Shown piece by piece: positions 8,501 through 15,903 of a DNA stretch of 17,995 bases (position 1 is the stretch's first letter; every line of letters begins with the position of its first letter). Source of the DNA: Prevotella sp. UBA2711 (lineage in GTDB: Bacteria; Bacteroidota; Bacteroidia; Bacteroidales; Bacteroidaceae); the NCBI GenBank assembly GCA_002354095.1, contig DEKX01000042.1, positions 1 to 17,995 on the forward strand. Reading direction: 5' to 3'. The notes under the pieces were generated by a model. That model had not been told where the DNA came from and made no database searches. It was given only the letters and a program-made list of their open reading frames with translations. The translations under genes were made by a program, and so were the position numbers.

Positions 8501-10640
8501 AGAACTGCTTCCAACCTGACCATTTTTTTAATGTCCCGTTCAACGGGATGCCAAATCTAGAATACCCTTCTACATAGGCGTTGCAAACGACCTTTGGGGT
8601 AAAGATATTACTTTTTTTTTCCTTGTCGAAGATATCAAACATATTTGAGCTCACGTCAACCGCACCATATTCATCAGCCGATCCAGACGTTAAGGACTTC
8701 ATCTTTCCCTCCTTATCATCTTTACTATTCTTACCTTCGAGAACATCGTACATTATTCCATACGCATATGAAATATAGGCCGTAATTTTCTTCGCCCTGA
8801 AAAAATCCATTTCTAGTCCAACACGAATAAAAAATGGTGGGACAAGAGGAATTCTGAGGTTAAAACTGGTGGCACCGCTAGGCATTATTCCGCTAGCCTT
8901 TTCTTCGGCTTCAGAGCCAGAATCTTTTGGGTCTGTCAACTCTTCGTTCGATTCTTCCAGATCCTTCTTCAGCTGTGCCAAGTCCAAAAAGAGATTGGCA
9001 AGAATAGGCAACTGACGTACTTCCTTATCGCTGAAGGCCACAGCAGGACGCCCCGACGTGTTTACGTCAAGATACCCGCACAAGTCGAAACGTGTGGTCC
9101 AGTAGCTGTAGTCGTACAGCTGGTGGTAGATAGTCCTCGTGTCGCCAGTTAGGTTGTCTTTCTTGATTTCATTCTCCTCAGGACTATCTGCCTTCTTCAG
9201 CGATACAACGCTGTTGAACGGCACGTTATTAGGTGAAACGATGGCCACCTCCATGGCTGCATAATTGAAGTACTCCATGCCATTAGCCACCTTGGCGGTG
9301 TCTTTGTGCGAGGCATATTCGTCATAATAGACGGTCTCCGTCAGTGGTATCGGGAAGATGTCGGTCTCCTGTATGTCACAATAATACTTGCCGCCACGAT
9401 AGTCGATGGTGGGTGACAGCGTGGAGAGAATCGCTGAAGTTACAGTGGGCGACGTGATGGGCGCCTCAATCGATTCCAGGTAAATATCTACCTCTTCCGA
9501 CTCGCGGCTGATGATGCCTGTGATGTGGTCGTAGGATCCTGGATAGAGGCAGAGCTTTGGCAGAAAACCGTCGTGATAGCACTCAATGGTGGCGGGCTCA
9601 CCGTCGGTCAGCACGTAGAGTCGGCCGGTGACAGGGTCTTTGCCCCACGTCAGACATTGTTCGCCCACAGGAGTGTTGTCGAAGTCGGCGCGCACGGCGT
9701 GCAAGGTTAGTCCGTCTATGTCCGTAGAACGCTTGTTGTTAAAATAGAGGTTCACCCACAGCGTGTCGTGGTGGGAGAAGAGGCGCGAATCAAGATAAGT
9801 GGGATTAGGTGCATCCAGTCGCTTGTGCTGGCGGAAGGGCATTTCCGGTCCTGACATCACCGTCGCGGAGTTGTCGTTCACATGTGTCACGACATCCACG
9901 GCCCACCATTCGGGTCTCAGCTTGATGCGCTTGAAACCATCGCAGCGCATGTATGCCTCCACGAGGTTTCCCTTGTTGTAGGTATAGAAGGTGTAGAGCT
10001 TGTCGGTCACCAGGCTATTGATATAAGAGGTGTCGCTCTTCTCGGTCTCTTCGTCGTAATAGATGAGCTGAAGGTCGTAGTTGCCTGGCACGATGCGGCT
10101 CTTGTCGAGCATCACGGAGCGCAGCGACACCGAACCGTAGCTGTGACCGTTGAAGGTGAAGGTCTTAGCCATCTCCTCGCCTACGCCCTGCGGCCATATC
10201 TTCACTTCCAGCTGCGTCTCTCCGATGGGCGGCATGATGTAGACGTAGTTTTCGGCGGCATATAGTCGCGACGAGTTCTGTGAGGGATCTTCCGTGTTTT
10301 GTATACTTGTCACGCGCACGTAGAAAGGCCGGTTGCCCTGAGCCTTGTCCAGACGCAGCACGATGTACTGGTTGTCGCGGGCTTTATAGATTTGCTTGTA
10401 GAAGCCCACGGTGTCTTTAGGTGCAGGATCAAAGAACAGCGTCTTCAGCGCATCCATTTCCTCACGGTTGTCCTGGATGCCGTGATCTATCACCTGCCAC
10501 TGGAACTTGCTGATGTCAGCCCAGGAATCGAGTTGATCTATATTGACGGCGCGCTCCACGGTGAAGTCGTCAGCCCAGACTGTTCCGCTGATAAGGAACA
10601 TGAATAGGGTAGTCAGTGCTTGTAGCAGTAATCGTTTCAT
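5535..10640 (-). CDS. Large secreted surface protein (1701 aa) with beta-propeller-like region and C-terminal sorting-type domain
   Basis: The signal peptide MKRLLLQALTTLFMFLISG ends at TVWADD, so the protein is exported. Residues ~25-550 are beta-rich and unassigned. Residues ~590-900 are Gly/Ala/aromatic-rich (AGVGANVSAGFFSFY, AEAGISFGAGIGFKLALG, WWAGAGIYYKL). Residues ~1040-1340 contain strand-rich units such as RPRVALAENGTGVAIWQEG that resemble beta-propeller blades. Residues ~1340-1440 look like a CARDB/Ig-type domain (LLVTVNNYGTSTINECVLEV). Residues ~1633-1701, with GNLLVKGAKPRQQVRLYQAN, resemble a type A T9SS C-terminal domain. The ATG lies 7 nt after the aspA stop, so the gene is probably in the aspA transcript. 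No family name is recognised. The 8600-8900 stretch is visibly more AT-rich than its flanks. Confidence 0.75.
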   Translation of the reverse strand: MKRLLLQALTTLFMFLISGTVWADDFTVERAVNIDQLDSWADISKFQWQVIDHGIQDNREEMDALKTLFFDPAPKDTVGFYKQIYKARDNQYIVLRLDKAQGNRPFYVRVTSIQNTEDPSQNSSRLYAAENYVYIMPPIGETQLEVKIWPQGVGEEMAKTFTFNGHSYGSVSLRSVMLDKSRIVPGNYDLQLIYYDEETEKSDTSYINSLVTDKLYTFYTYNKGNLVEAYMRCDGFKRIKLRPEWWAVDVVTHVNDNSATVMSGPEMPFRQHKRLDAPNPTYLDSRLFSHHDTLWVNLYFNNKRSTDIDGLTLHAVRADFDNTPVGEQCLTWGKDPVTGRLYVLTDGEPATIECYHDGFLPKLCLYPGSYDHITGIISRESEEVDIYLESIEAPITSPTVTSAILSTLSPTIDYRGGKYYCDIQETDIFPIPLTETVYYDEYASHKDTAKVANGMEYFNYAAMEVAIVSPNNVPFNSVVSLKKADSPEENEIKKDNLTGDTRTIYHQLYDYSYWTTRFDLCGYLDVNTSGRPAVAFSDKEVRQLPILANLFLDLAQLKKDLEESNEELTDPKDSGSEAEEKASGIMPSGATSFNLRIPLVPPFFIRVGLEMDFFRAKKITAYISYAYGIMYDVLEGKNSKDDKEGKMKSLTSGSADEYGAVDVSSNMFDIFDKEKKSNIFTPKVVCNAYVEGYSRFGIPLNGTLKKWSGWKQFLWPGMNYGEEVSIRGEANASASFNFNAVQMIASVVSADKVEKFCNSVAGKILKEVISPLSATFTAGVGANVSAGFFSFYNTKDETWFWKTHTLAIKFNSQIYGNAQVKTKVNAASFASAEAGISFGAGIGFKLALGCRMDFRNAFWGCAYSWWAGAGIYYKLKALGWSKFWEKSWGKSRLAPEFKLIKPTNFKNPFHENFNYYLSDDDEPNKSAARRFFRTANADLPGSFVTDAVDFNQPVKFIAGGDSIIYQGNYEDPNDNCVEVASTGAPIYLSDFRKGGCTDYDAASVPGTDLVVLEQATAKISEEDLTDSLHLDETVNRASRVYSIYYTKKKTGTKWYTPKPIYSSTETTSFRPRVALAENGTGVAIWQEGLIDKASGIASEDTVQLSDLVMKGQLMMSRFDGNETWSAPVPLMAVDENCSLNDYRVAYDGSTAFIVARRVLNKETTENICMTVDAGNNIAMHDMVQTNELMHLRRIGTNNVLAWATMADSTNNTSEFRVMSYGMDGKPNNNINTSLFLNNTKVEDFRIVPDLEAKSLSNVAVLWSETKFINDSTEVRLMASRLVPNSDGSFGLGTPITAVCLKNGNNIYNFDGYMTKEKIQVCYVAVDSLGNSQLNKTATYFDNAFNYTVTYNTNNNQGFQCDKDEITLLVTVNNYGTSTINECVLEVNGNQYKLDMTIPAGGSAQERVTLPYEIGTGVNTTMLVKYDDVLGIQKQSYSRFLARRAARRNGNYRRSAEEKAEDAAYEQKTQTFYPYHPRLESFVVAQRVDKNGDNHITICVRNYARRQSKKDVAYIVGLKENAHSPVVAIGAGEGKIQYDTKMIFNTPEEVKADGGCMHDFGSYRAGYVTITVPNVTEKKEMYVGATLVYKDPKSGWYMELTPDTRSVCKNGMVTLFPSAEVVSVKKIHNNDDEGTHMRVNRQGGNLLVKGAKPRQQVRLYQANGTIIARQQANDNGQATFTAPVSGGIGLVSTDNETVKFFY

Positions 10641-10647
10641 AGGTCTT

Positions 10648-12063
10648 TTATTTTGCAGTATAGTTGTGAGATATTAACATGTTTTTGGGATCAAGAGCCT
10701 CGTCAAGTTTTTCTTGAGTCATAAGCCCTTTCTCGAGTACGATATCGTAAACAGAACGGTTGGTCTCAAGGGCTTCTTTGGCTACCTTTGTAGAAGTCTT
10801 GTAGCCGATGTAGGGGTTGAGAGCGGTAACGATGCCGATAGAGTTCTTCACCATCTCCATGCAACGCTCCTTATTCACGGTGATGCCCAGTACGCATTCC
10901 TCCGTTAGTGTCCGGATAGCGCACTTCAGCCATATCAGACTCTCGAACAACGATTCTGTGATGATGGGTTCCATAACATTGAGTTGCAGTTGGCCAGCCT
11001 CTGCGGCAAAGCTTACGGTGGTATCGTTGCCGATGACCTTAAAGCAAACTTGATTGACTACCTCCGGGATGACGGGGTTCACCTTGCCCGGCATGATGCT
11101 GGATCCGGGAGCCTTGGGCGGGAGGTTGATTTCGTTCAAACCGCAACGTGGTCCGGAAGCCATCAGGCGCAGGTCGTTACAGATCTTTGAGAGCTTGACA
11201 GCCAGACGCTTCAGGGCAGACGAATAACTGACGTATGCTCCGGTGTCAGGGGTGGCCTCCACCAAGTCGGCTGCTGAGACAAAGGCCTCGCCGGTGAGTT
11301 TCGAGAGGTTGGCAGCACATAGTTTGGCAAATCCCGGCACGGCATTCAAACCCGTACCGATGGCTGTTCCGCCCATATTGATTTCGAGCAACAGTTTTAC
11401 GTTGCGCTCCAGATTCAGGATTTCTTCCTCCAAGTTGTTGGCGTAGGCGTTAAACTCTTGTCCGCTGGTCATGGGCACGGCATCTTGTAATTGCGTGCGT
11501 CCCATCTTGATGCAGTCCTTAAACTCATCACCCTTATAGCGGAAGGCACTGATGAGTCCTGTCAGTGCTGCCACCAGTTTCTTGTTCATGCGGATGAGTG
11601 CCAGGCGGATGGTGGTAGGATAAACATCGTTGGTTGACTGTCCACAGTTGCAGTGATCGTTGGGCAGGCAGTATTGGTATTCGCCTCTTTCGTGGCCCAT
11701 GATTTCGAGGGCACGGTTGGCAATAACCTCGTTGGCATTCATGTTTACAGAGGTTCCGGCTCCCCCTTGCACCATGTCAATGGGGAAATCCTCATGCCAC
11801 TTGCCGTCAATGATTTCGTGGCAAGCCTGACTGATGGCTCCTGCTATCTCGTCGTTGATAACTCCGAGGGTATGATTGGTTTCCACTGCTGCCAGCTTCA
11901 CGTAAGCAATGGCAATGATGAAGTCATGGTACATCGACATCGTCTTGCGCGAGATGTGATAGTTGTTGATGCCACGCTGGGTCTGTACACCATAAAGGGC
12001 ATCGGCAGGGACTTTGAGTTCTCCTAATAGGTCGGACTCGACTCTGAATTTCTGATCTGTCAT
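10648..12063 (-). CDS. aspA: Aspartate ammonia-lyase (aspartase)
   Basis: A 471-residue protein, full length for the fumarase/aspartase superfamily. It converts L-aspartate to fumarate and ammonia in the cytoplasm as a homotetramer. Visible hallmarks are GGAGTSVNMNANEV (residues ~100-113), CGQSTNDVYPT, the MGRTQLQDAVP block near residue 190, and the signature loop GSSIMPGKVNPVIPE near residue 320, whose serine is the catalytic base in this superfamily. The residue order follows E. coli AspA closely, which favours aspartase over fumarase C or argininosuccinate lyase. In anaerobic Bacteroidetes the fumarate feeds fumarate respiration to succinate. A C4-dicarboxylate transporter gene starts the operon 12 nt upstream but is truncated here; a large surface-protein gene follows after 7 nt. 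Confidence 0.93.
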   Translation of the reverse strand: MTDQKFRVESDLLGELKVPADALYGVQTQRGINNYHISRKTMSMYHDFIIAIAYVKLAAVETNHTLGVINDEIAGAISQACHEIIDGKWHEDFPIDMVQGGAGTSVNMNANEVIANRALEIMGHERGEYQYCLPNDHCNCGQSTNDVYPTTIRLALIRMNKKLVAALTGLISAFRYKGDEFKDCIKMGRTQLQDAVPMTSGQEFNAYANNLEEEILNLERNVKLLLEINMGGTAIGTGLNAVPGFAKLCAANLSKLTGEAFVSAADLVEATPDTGAYVSYSSALKRLAVKLSKICNDLRLMASGPRCGLNEINLPPKAPGSSIMPGKVNPVIPEVVNQVCFKVIGNDTTVSFAAEAGQLQLNVMEPIITESLFESLIWLKCAIRTLTEECVLGITVNKERCMEMVKNSIGIVTALNPYIGYKTSTKVAKEALETNRSVYDIVLEKGLMTQEKLDEALDPKNMLISHNYTAK

Positions 12064-12075
12064 AGTCGTATGTTT

Positions 12076-12405
12076 TTAGTATATGAATGTTACGATGAGA
12101 TAACCGATGCCAATACTGACAAAGGTAGTAATTCGGCTGGGGTGCTTTTTCAGGAAGCGTACTGCCACATTGACCATATAGTCCAGTCCGCCTGCTGCCT
12201 GTAGTGCTGCTGACGCAGTAATGACGCTTACAATAATGAGCATGACATCAATGGGTATAACTCCTGGTTCCAGTCCGAAACCGAATACGAGTATGAAAAC
12301 CCCTACCATGCCATAGATGCCAAGTCCGATACCGCCCACTTTGGCACCGATGAAAATCATTGCCAGGACGATGAGTAGTTGTAGGAAAATCAGTGTCGTA
12401 GCCAT
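12076..12405 (-). pseudogene. dcuB: Anaerobic C4-dicarboxylate transporter (DcuA/DcuB type), internally deleted
   Basis: The 109-residue frame begins like DcuA/DcuB: FLQLLIVLAMIFIGAKVGG, then PGVIPIDVMLIIVSVITASA and LQAAGGLDYMV. Intact members are about 430-450 residues. After KKHPSRIT, where the family continues with the large transport core, the frame jumps to TFVSIGIGYLIVTFIY and stops, which looks like the last transmembrane helix. About 330 residues appear to be missing in frame. DcuA/DcuB exchange aspartate or fumarate for succinate at the inner membrane; this product should be inactive, though it might still insert as a small membrane protein. The gene keeps its promoter-like element and its normal partner aspA 12 nt downstream. 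Whether the parent was DcuA or DcuB is not certain. Confidence 0.8.
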
Positions 12406-12450
12406 AGCTTGTAGAAGTTATGTATCACTTGTTCATATTTATAGTTTGTG

Positions 12451-12458
12451 CAAAGATA
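12451..12458 (-). promoter_or_regulatory. Bacteroidetes -7 element for the dcu-aspA operon
   Basis: The minus strand reads TATCTTTG, a perfect TAnnTTTG element, about 45 nt upstream of the dcu ATG at 12405. The -33 position at the standard 19-nt spacing reads AAGA rather than TTTG, so the upstream box is weak. An activator may be needed. Confidence 0.6.
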
Positions 12459-12491
12459 CGAAATTAAAGCGTTATGTTCTTAATTATTTTA

Positions 12492-12527
12492 CAGGCGTTT
12501 TTGTACGCTGAGCAGGCATTTTTGCAC
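12492..12527. promoter_or_regulatory. Pair of 15-bp direct repeats between divergent promoters
   Basis: CAGGCGTTTTTGTAC at 12492-12506 and CAGGCATTTTTGCAC at 12513-12527 agree at 13 of 15 positions. Their starts are 21 bp apart, two helical turns. They lie 7 nt upstream of the regulator's -33 region (12534) and about 34 nt upstream of the divergent dcu -7 element. The layout fits a dimeric regulator binding one DNA face, perhaps the adjacent AraC-type regulator. This is inferred from position and spacing only. Confidence 0.45.
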
Positions 12528-12533
12528 AAAATG

Positions 12534-12564
12534 TGTGATTTTGGTAAAAAAATACCTATCTTTG
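12534..12564 (+). promoter_or_regulatory. Promoter of the TPR/HTH regulator gene
   Basis: TGTG at 12534-12537, 19 nt, then TATCTTTG at 12557-12564: a near-consensus Bacteroidetes promoter. Transcription would start about 12567-12571, downstream of the in-frame ATG at 12474 and just upstream of the ATG at 12585. This decides the start of the regulator in favour of 12585. Confidence 0.7.
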
Positions 12565-12584
12565 TAGGCAAAATAGAATTGACA

Positions 12585-14264
12585 ATGAAAGAAAATCTTC
12601 AATACCCTTTACTTGTTGTTTTCTTCCTCTTGTTGGTCGCAGCATGTGAAAAACGAGGGGAGGGACTCGTGAAAACAGACGGACTGCTGAGCGACAGTAC
12701 GACACAGCAGATAGAGAAAATAGGCGAAACGGATACTACGCAGGCTTTCTGGATGCTCGACTCACTCTATGAGAAAGGTGAGTTGGCAGCGCACACCTAT
12801 TATTATACACGTGCGCGTATCTATCAAGGGACGGTTGACCGCCTGCTTGCCATTGATAATGTACGCCGTGCATACGAGACCCCATACGTGCAACAGAACG
12901 ATACCGTTCGCGCACAGGTGCTGCAGTGGATGACACGACTGATGTTGCCAGTAGGAAACCATGAGGAGTGTATCAGTAATGCTATTGAAGGCATCGGACT
13001 GGCCCGGAAGATAGGTAACCCCATCATGGAGGCAGATTTCACGATGCTTATCGGTATGAGTTACTACGATATGGGTGATAAGCAGCACGCATGGGAAAGG
13101 ATGAACGAGGGTATGGAGAAGGTGAGCGCTTTAAGAAACAGTCAGCTGAAGGATGCGGAACGCACGAAACTGGCTACGATGGCTCTGACGGTGGCTACAG
13201 CCCACGTTAACGACCAGGCAATGGAGGAAGGCATCTCCTCATGCCGTACTACCCTTGCCGTTCTCGACACTATTCATGGTGGTAGTGCAGACATGCTGCG
13301 CGGACAGGCCTATGCCATGATAGCAGGTGCCTTTGCCAAACTATCGGAGAAGGGGCAGGCGGGGAGAGACAGTGCCGACCGTTATGCCGCTCTCTATTGG
13401 CAAACTCCATACGGGAAACAGAACAAAGGGCAGCGACTCAAGACTTATTTTAAGTTTTCTGGCAGGTATGCAGAGGGGCTGCAGGTGACGGAGGACTACT
13501 TGGCTCGGTGCCGTCAGCAGGCTGATACCATCAATCGGCAATATGTTAGTCTGCTTCACGAGGCCGAGGACTACAATATGGGATTGGGACGGTATCAAGA
13601 GGCATATAACTTAAGCCGGCGCGCCTCGGTGCTTACCGATTCGCTGAATGCCCGGGATATGCAGCAGAAAGCCATGGAGTATGCCGAGAAGTTTGAGTCG
13701 CAGGAGAAAGACGGTGAGATTGCTCTTCAGCAGCGTCGTGTCATCATCCTTTGTGTCATAGTGGTATTCATTCTGGTTGTGCTGGCAGTCCTTGTCTTCT
13801 TCATGCGTCGGATACAGAGCAAGAACCGTGACCTGAAGAATGTAATCAGTTCGCTGGAGCAGAAGCAGAAGATAGTAGAGGCCATCAAGCCTGCTATCGC
13901 GGCGCAGTCTCAGGATACGGAGAATGCTGACCTTCAGAGTTTCCTTGAAATGGAGCGCGTCATCGATGAACAGAAAATCTACCTTAACCCGATGGCGAAC
14001 ATCGACATGGTGATGGAACAGGCAGGATATAATCGACGTATATCAACTAAGCTCATTCAGCAGTTTGCAAGTACGAATACACGTTTGGACTACTTGAACC
14101 AGAAGCGGGTGGAGTTTGCTGCTCATCTGCTCTTGTCCGATCGGACATTATCCTCTAAAGAGGTTGGTACACGTTCTGGCTTCTATGAGGATAGCACGTT
14201 CCGCCGTAATTTTAAAAAATACTATGGTATCACCCCTGCTGGTTACCGCGCATTGCATACATAA
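12585..14264 (+). CDS. Membrane-tethered TPR regulator with C-terminal AraC-type HTH
   Basis: I set the start at 12585 (559 residues), because the promoter lies at 12534-12564 and the N-terminus then reads as a lipoprotein-like signal ending LLLVAAC (Cys 21). Residues ~40-380 are helical with TPR-like periodicity (for example MLIGMSYYDMGDKQHAWERM) and probably sit in the periplasm. Residues ~385-407 form one transmembrane helix (VIILCVIVVFILVVLAVLVF). A coiled-coil-like stretch follows, and residues ~498-559 hold an AraC-type helix-turn-helix (LNQKRVEFAAHLLLSDRTL, then SGFYEDSTFRRNFKKYYGI). This one-piece sensor-regulator design is common in Bacteroidetes. It is divergent from the dcu-aspA-surface operon, which makes that operon a candidate target. 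Two further genes follow at 15 and 12 nt. Confidence 0.85.
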   Translation: MKENLQYPLLVVFFLLLVAACEKRGEGLVKTDGLLSDSTTQQIEKIGETDTTQAFWMLDSLYEKGELAAHTYYYTRARIYQGTVDRLLAIDNVRRAYETPYVQQNDTVRAQVLQWMTRLMLPVGNHEECISNAIEGIGLARKIGNPIMEADFTMLIGMSYYDMGDKQHAWERMNEGMEKVSALRNSQLKDAERTKLATMALTVATAHVNDQAMEEGISSCRTTLAVLDTIHGGSADMLRGQAYAMIAGAFAKLSEKGQAGRDSADRYAALYWQTPYGKQNKGQRLKTYFKFSGRYAEGLQVTEDYLARCRQQADTINRQYVSLLHEAEDYNMGLGRYQEAYNLSRRASVLTDSLNARDMQQKAMEYAEKFESQEKDGEIALQQRRVIILCVIVVFILVVLAVLVFFMRRIQSKNRDLKNVISSLEQKQKIVEAIKPAIAAQSQDTENADLQSFLEMERVIDEQKIYLNPMANIDMVMEQAGYNRRISTKLIQQFASTNTRLDYLNQKRVEFAAHLLLSDRTLSSKEVGTRSGFYEDSTFRRNFKKYYGITPAGYRALHT

Positions 14265-14279
14265 AAGAATAGTGATAAT

Positions 14280-14810
14280 ATGAATCAGCTGACACGCTTA
14301 TGGGTTTTTCTCAGTCGTTTGCATCATTCGCTGGGCTTTGGCATACAGTCGCCTTCCGACTATGCTTTTGTCCGTTATGTGATTAATGAGCACTGGCCAT
14401 ACTATGCCTACCAGCAGTTGGATGCAATGACGAAGGATTCCATGAGGCGCAAGTTGGGCAAACTCTATTTCAGACTTGCCAATTGGCGTCAACCTTCCCA
14501 GATGTTGCGTGACGACTATGAATCATTCTGGTTGGCGGGATGCAGAAAGACGAAGATGGTTGACGAGCTGACTCATATCGAATTGGGACGGATGACGCTG
14601 TGTGGAAACTACCGCCAGCAGATGCCTACTATATATAATAAGGTGGACAGCCAGTCGGTTCTTGTGATAGAAGGAATCTTTCGCGACAAGGACTTCTGGC
14701 GTGAGATAGAGCGCGATTCCCGTACGGGGGTGACTTTCGATCTTTACTATTGTGGTATCGTCTTTTTTGACAAGAAGCGACATAAGAAAAACTATATTAT
14801 CAATTTCTAA
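14280..14810 (+). CDS. Small methyltransferase-like conserved protein
   Basis: A 176-residue soluble protein without signal peptide. It matches, from memory, a conserved Bacteroidales family annotated as SAM-dependent methyltransferase-like; recognisable parts are HHSLGFGIQSPSDYAFVRYV, LYFRLANW near residue 62, and the C-terminal TGVTFDLYYCGIVFFDKKRH. The glycine-rich SAM-binding loop of class I methyltransferases is not visible, so catalytic activity is doubtful. It lies 15 nt after the regulator and 12 nt before the corrinoid adenosyltransferase and is probably co-transcribed with both. No specific function is known to me. Confidence 0.65.
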   Translation: MNQLTRLWVFLSRLHHSLGFGIQSPSDYAFVRYVINEHWPYYAYQQLDAMTKDSMRRKLGKLYFRLANWRQPSQMLRDDYESFWLAGCRKTKMVDELTHIELGRMTLCGNYRQQMPTIYNKVDSQSVLVIEGIFRDKDFWREIERDSRTGVTFDLYYCGIVFFDKKRHKKNYIINF

Positions 14811-14822
14811 AAACGGTACGAA

Positions 14823-15389
14823 ATGAAAAAAATAACAAAGGTATATACACGTAGTGGCGATGAGGGAATGACGTCATTGGTAGGTGGTCAGAGAGTAAGT
14901 AAGGCCAGTGTGCGCTTGGAGTCGTATGGCACGATAGACGAATTAAGTTCACATCTCGGATTGTTGGCAGCCCTGTTGCCCGACGGCGATGATAAGGAAA
15001 TGATATTCCGCATCCAGAATAATCTTTTTAATGTCTGTACCAATCTGGCTACCGATCAGGAGCAAACCCCGTTATATCCTTCTGCCCATCTGCCCGAAGG
15101 CGCTATAGCCAGTCTGGAACAGGAGGTTGATGCCATTATGAAGATGCTGCCCGAGAAGCAGGGTTTCATTCTTCCTGGCGGTACTCAGGCAGCAGCTCAG
15201 GCTCATGTCTGTCGCACGGTGTGCCGACGAGCAGAACGGCGGATTGTAGAACTTGCAGCGACAGCAAAAACTTCTCCTGAAGTACTCCAATATGTGAACC
15301 GATTGAGCGATTATCTCTTCGTTTTGTCGAAAAAGTTGAATTTTATGGCAGGATGCAGTGAAAAAATTTGGCAGAACGTTTGTAAATAA
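14823..15389 (+). CDS. PduO-type corrinoid (cob(I)alamin) adenosyltransferase
   Basis: A 188-residue cytoplasmic enzyme of the ATP:corrinoid adenosyltransferase family, PduO type. It transfers the adenosyl group of ATP to cob(I)alamin to make adenosylcobalamin, used by enzymes such as methylmalonyl-CoA mutase in propionate/succinate metabolism. Hallmarks are YTRSGDEGMTSLVGGQRVSK at residues 8-27 (ATP-binding N-terminus), ESYGTIDELSSHLG, CRRAERRIVEL near residue 137, and YVNRLSDYLFVLSK near residue 158. It is complete and of normal length. It is the last gene of the regulator operon; the promoter of the next gene overlaps its 3' end. Confidence 0.92.
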   Translation: MKKITKVYTRSGDEGMTSLVGGQRVSKASVRLESYGTIDELSSHLGLLAALLPDGDDKEMIFRIQNNLFNVCTNLATDQEQTPLYPSAHLPEGAIASLEQEVDAIMKMLPEKQGFILPGGTQAAAQAHVCRTVCRRAERRIVELAATAKTSPEVLQYVNRLSDYLFVLSKKLNFMAGCSEKIWQNVCK

Positions 15390-15409
15390 GAAAAAAAATA
15401 TTACTTTTG
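15379..15409 (+). promoter_or_regulatory. Consensus Bacteroidetes promoter for the DUF2795 gene
   Basis: TTTG at 15379-15382, exactly 19 nt, then TACTTTTG at 15402-15409: a perfect match to the TTTG-N19-TAnnTTTG consensus. The -33 box lies inside the last codons of the adenosyltransferase gene. Predicted transcription starts about 15412-15416, leaving a leader of about 30 nt before the ATG at 15445. Confidence 0.85.
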
Positions 15410-15444
15410 CGGGCAAATTAAAAAACAGATAAAAATTTTAAGCT

Positions 15445-15666
15445 ATGTATTGGACATTAGAATTAGCATCAAAACTTGAAGACGCTCCTTGGCCCGCAAC
15501 CAAAGACGAACTTATAGATTATGCTATCCGTTCAGGAGCGCCCCTTGAAGTACTGGAGAATCTCCAGGAAATTGAGGACGAAGGCGATGTCTATGAAAGC
15601 ATTGAAGACATCTGGCCTGACTACCCCACTAAAGAAGACTTCCTATTCAACGAGGATGAGTATTAA
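15445..15666 (+). CDS. DUF2795 family small protein
   Basis: A 73-residue acidic protein (MYWTLELASKLEDAPWPATK, then a helical stretch EVLENLQEIEDEGDVYESIE, ending in an acidic tail). It matches the conserved Bacteroidetes DUF2795 proteins, in which the central helices and the W-P-A/T-K-D-E-L-I-D-Y block are recognisable. The function is unknown. It has its own strong promoter and is followed within 2 nt by a hairpin terminator, so it is a single-gene unit, which suggests high independent expression. Confidence 0.85.
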   Translation: MYWTLELASKLEDAPWPATKDELIDYAIRSGAPLEVLENLQEIEDEGDVYESIEDIWPDYPTKEDFLFNEDEY

Positions 15667-15668
15667 GG

Positions 15669-15707
15669 AAATAAGCGAAGTAACTTGTATGCTACTTCGC
15701 TTATTTT
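15669..15707. terminator. Hairpin terminator after the DUF2795 gene
   Basis: Perfect 14-bp stem: 15669-15682 (AAATAAGCGAAGTA) pairs with 15693-15706, with a 10-nt loop. It is A-rich on the left arm and T-rich on the right, so it can act in both directions; the T-run is short. Confidence 0.8.
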
Positions 15708-15804
15708 GTAATTTCAAATAACTCTTTAACGATTCAATATACTCCTCGAAAACTTTCATACCAATAGGAGTGATACGGCAGAGGGTGCAGGATATGTTTG
15801 TGTA
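15703..15804 (-). pseudogene. 3' scrap of a winged-helix regulator gene
   Basis: The minus strand encodes SCTLCRITPIGMKVFEEYIE and then SLKSYLKLQN. This resembles the end of small Bacteroidetes MarR/PadR-like winged-helix regulators, which typically close with a wing strand, T-x-x-G-xK-AFEEY and a dimerisation helix. No upstream part of such a gene is present, and the frame runs on through the DUF2795 terminator instead of stopping. It is probably a degraded gene end; coding by chance cannot be fully excluded for so short a piece. Confidence 0.4.
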
Positions 15805-15855
15805 ACTTCTATGAATTTTTTAGGTTAAAATGAAAATAGAATAATCAATAATTTG

Positions 15856-15863
15856 TATCTTTG
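15856..15863 (+). promoter_or_regulatory. Bacteroidetes -7 element for the cyclophilin gene
   Basis: TATCTTTG, a perfect TAnnTTTG element, lies 40 nt upstream of the ATG at 15904. At 19-nt spacing the -33 position reads AAAA, so only the downstream element is convincing. Confidence 0.65.
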
Positions 15864-15903
15864 CACTCACTATTACAATACTTTATGATTTAAAACTGGA
15901 AAA

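Noticed and set aside
12474..12584. Longer N-terminus for the regulator starting at 12474
   Set aside because: The promoter -7 element at 12557-12564 lies downstream of that ATG, and the shorter start at 12585 gives a clean lipoprotein-like signal.
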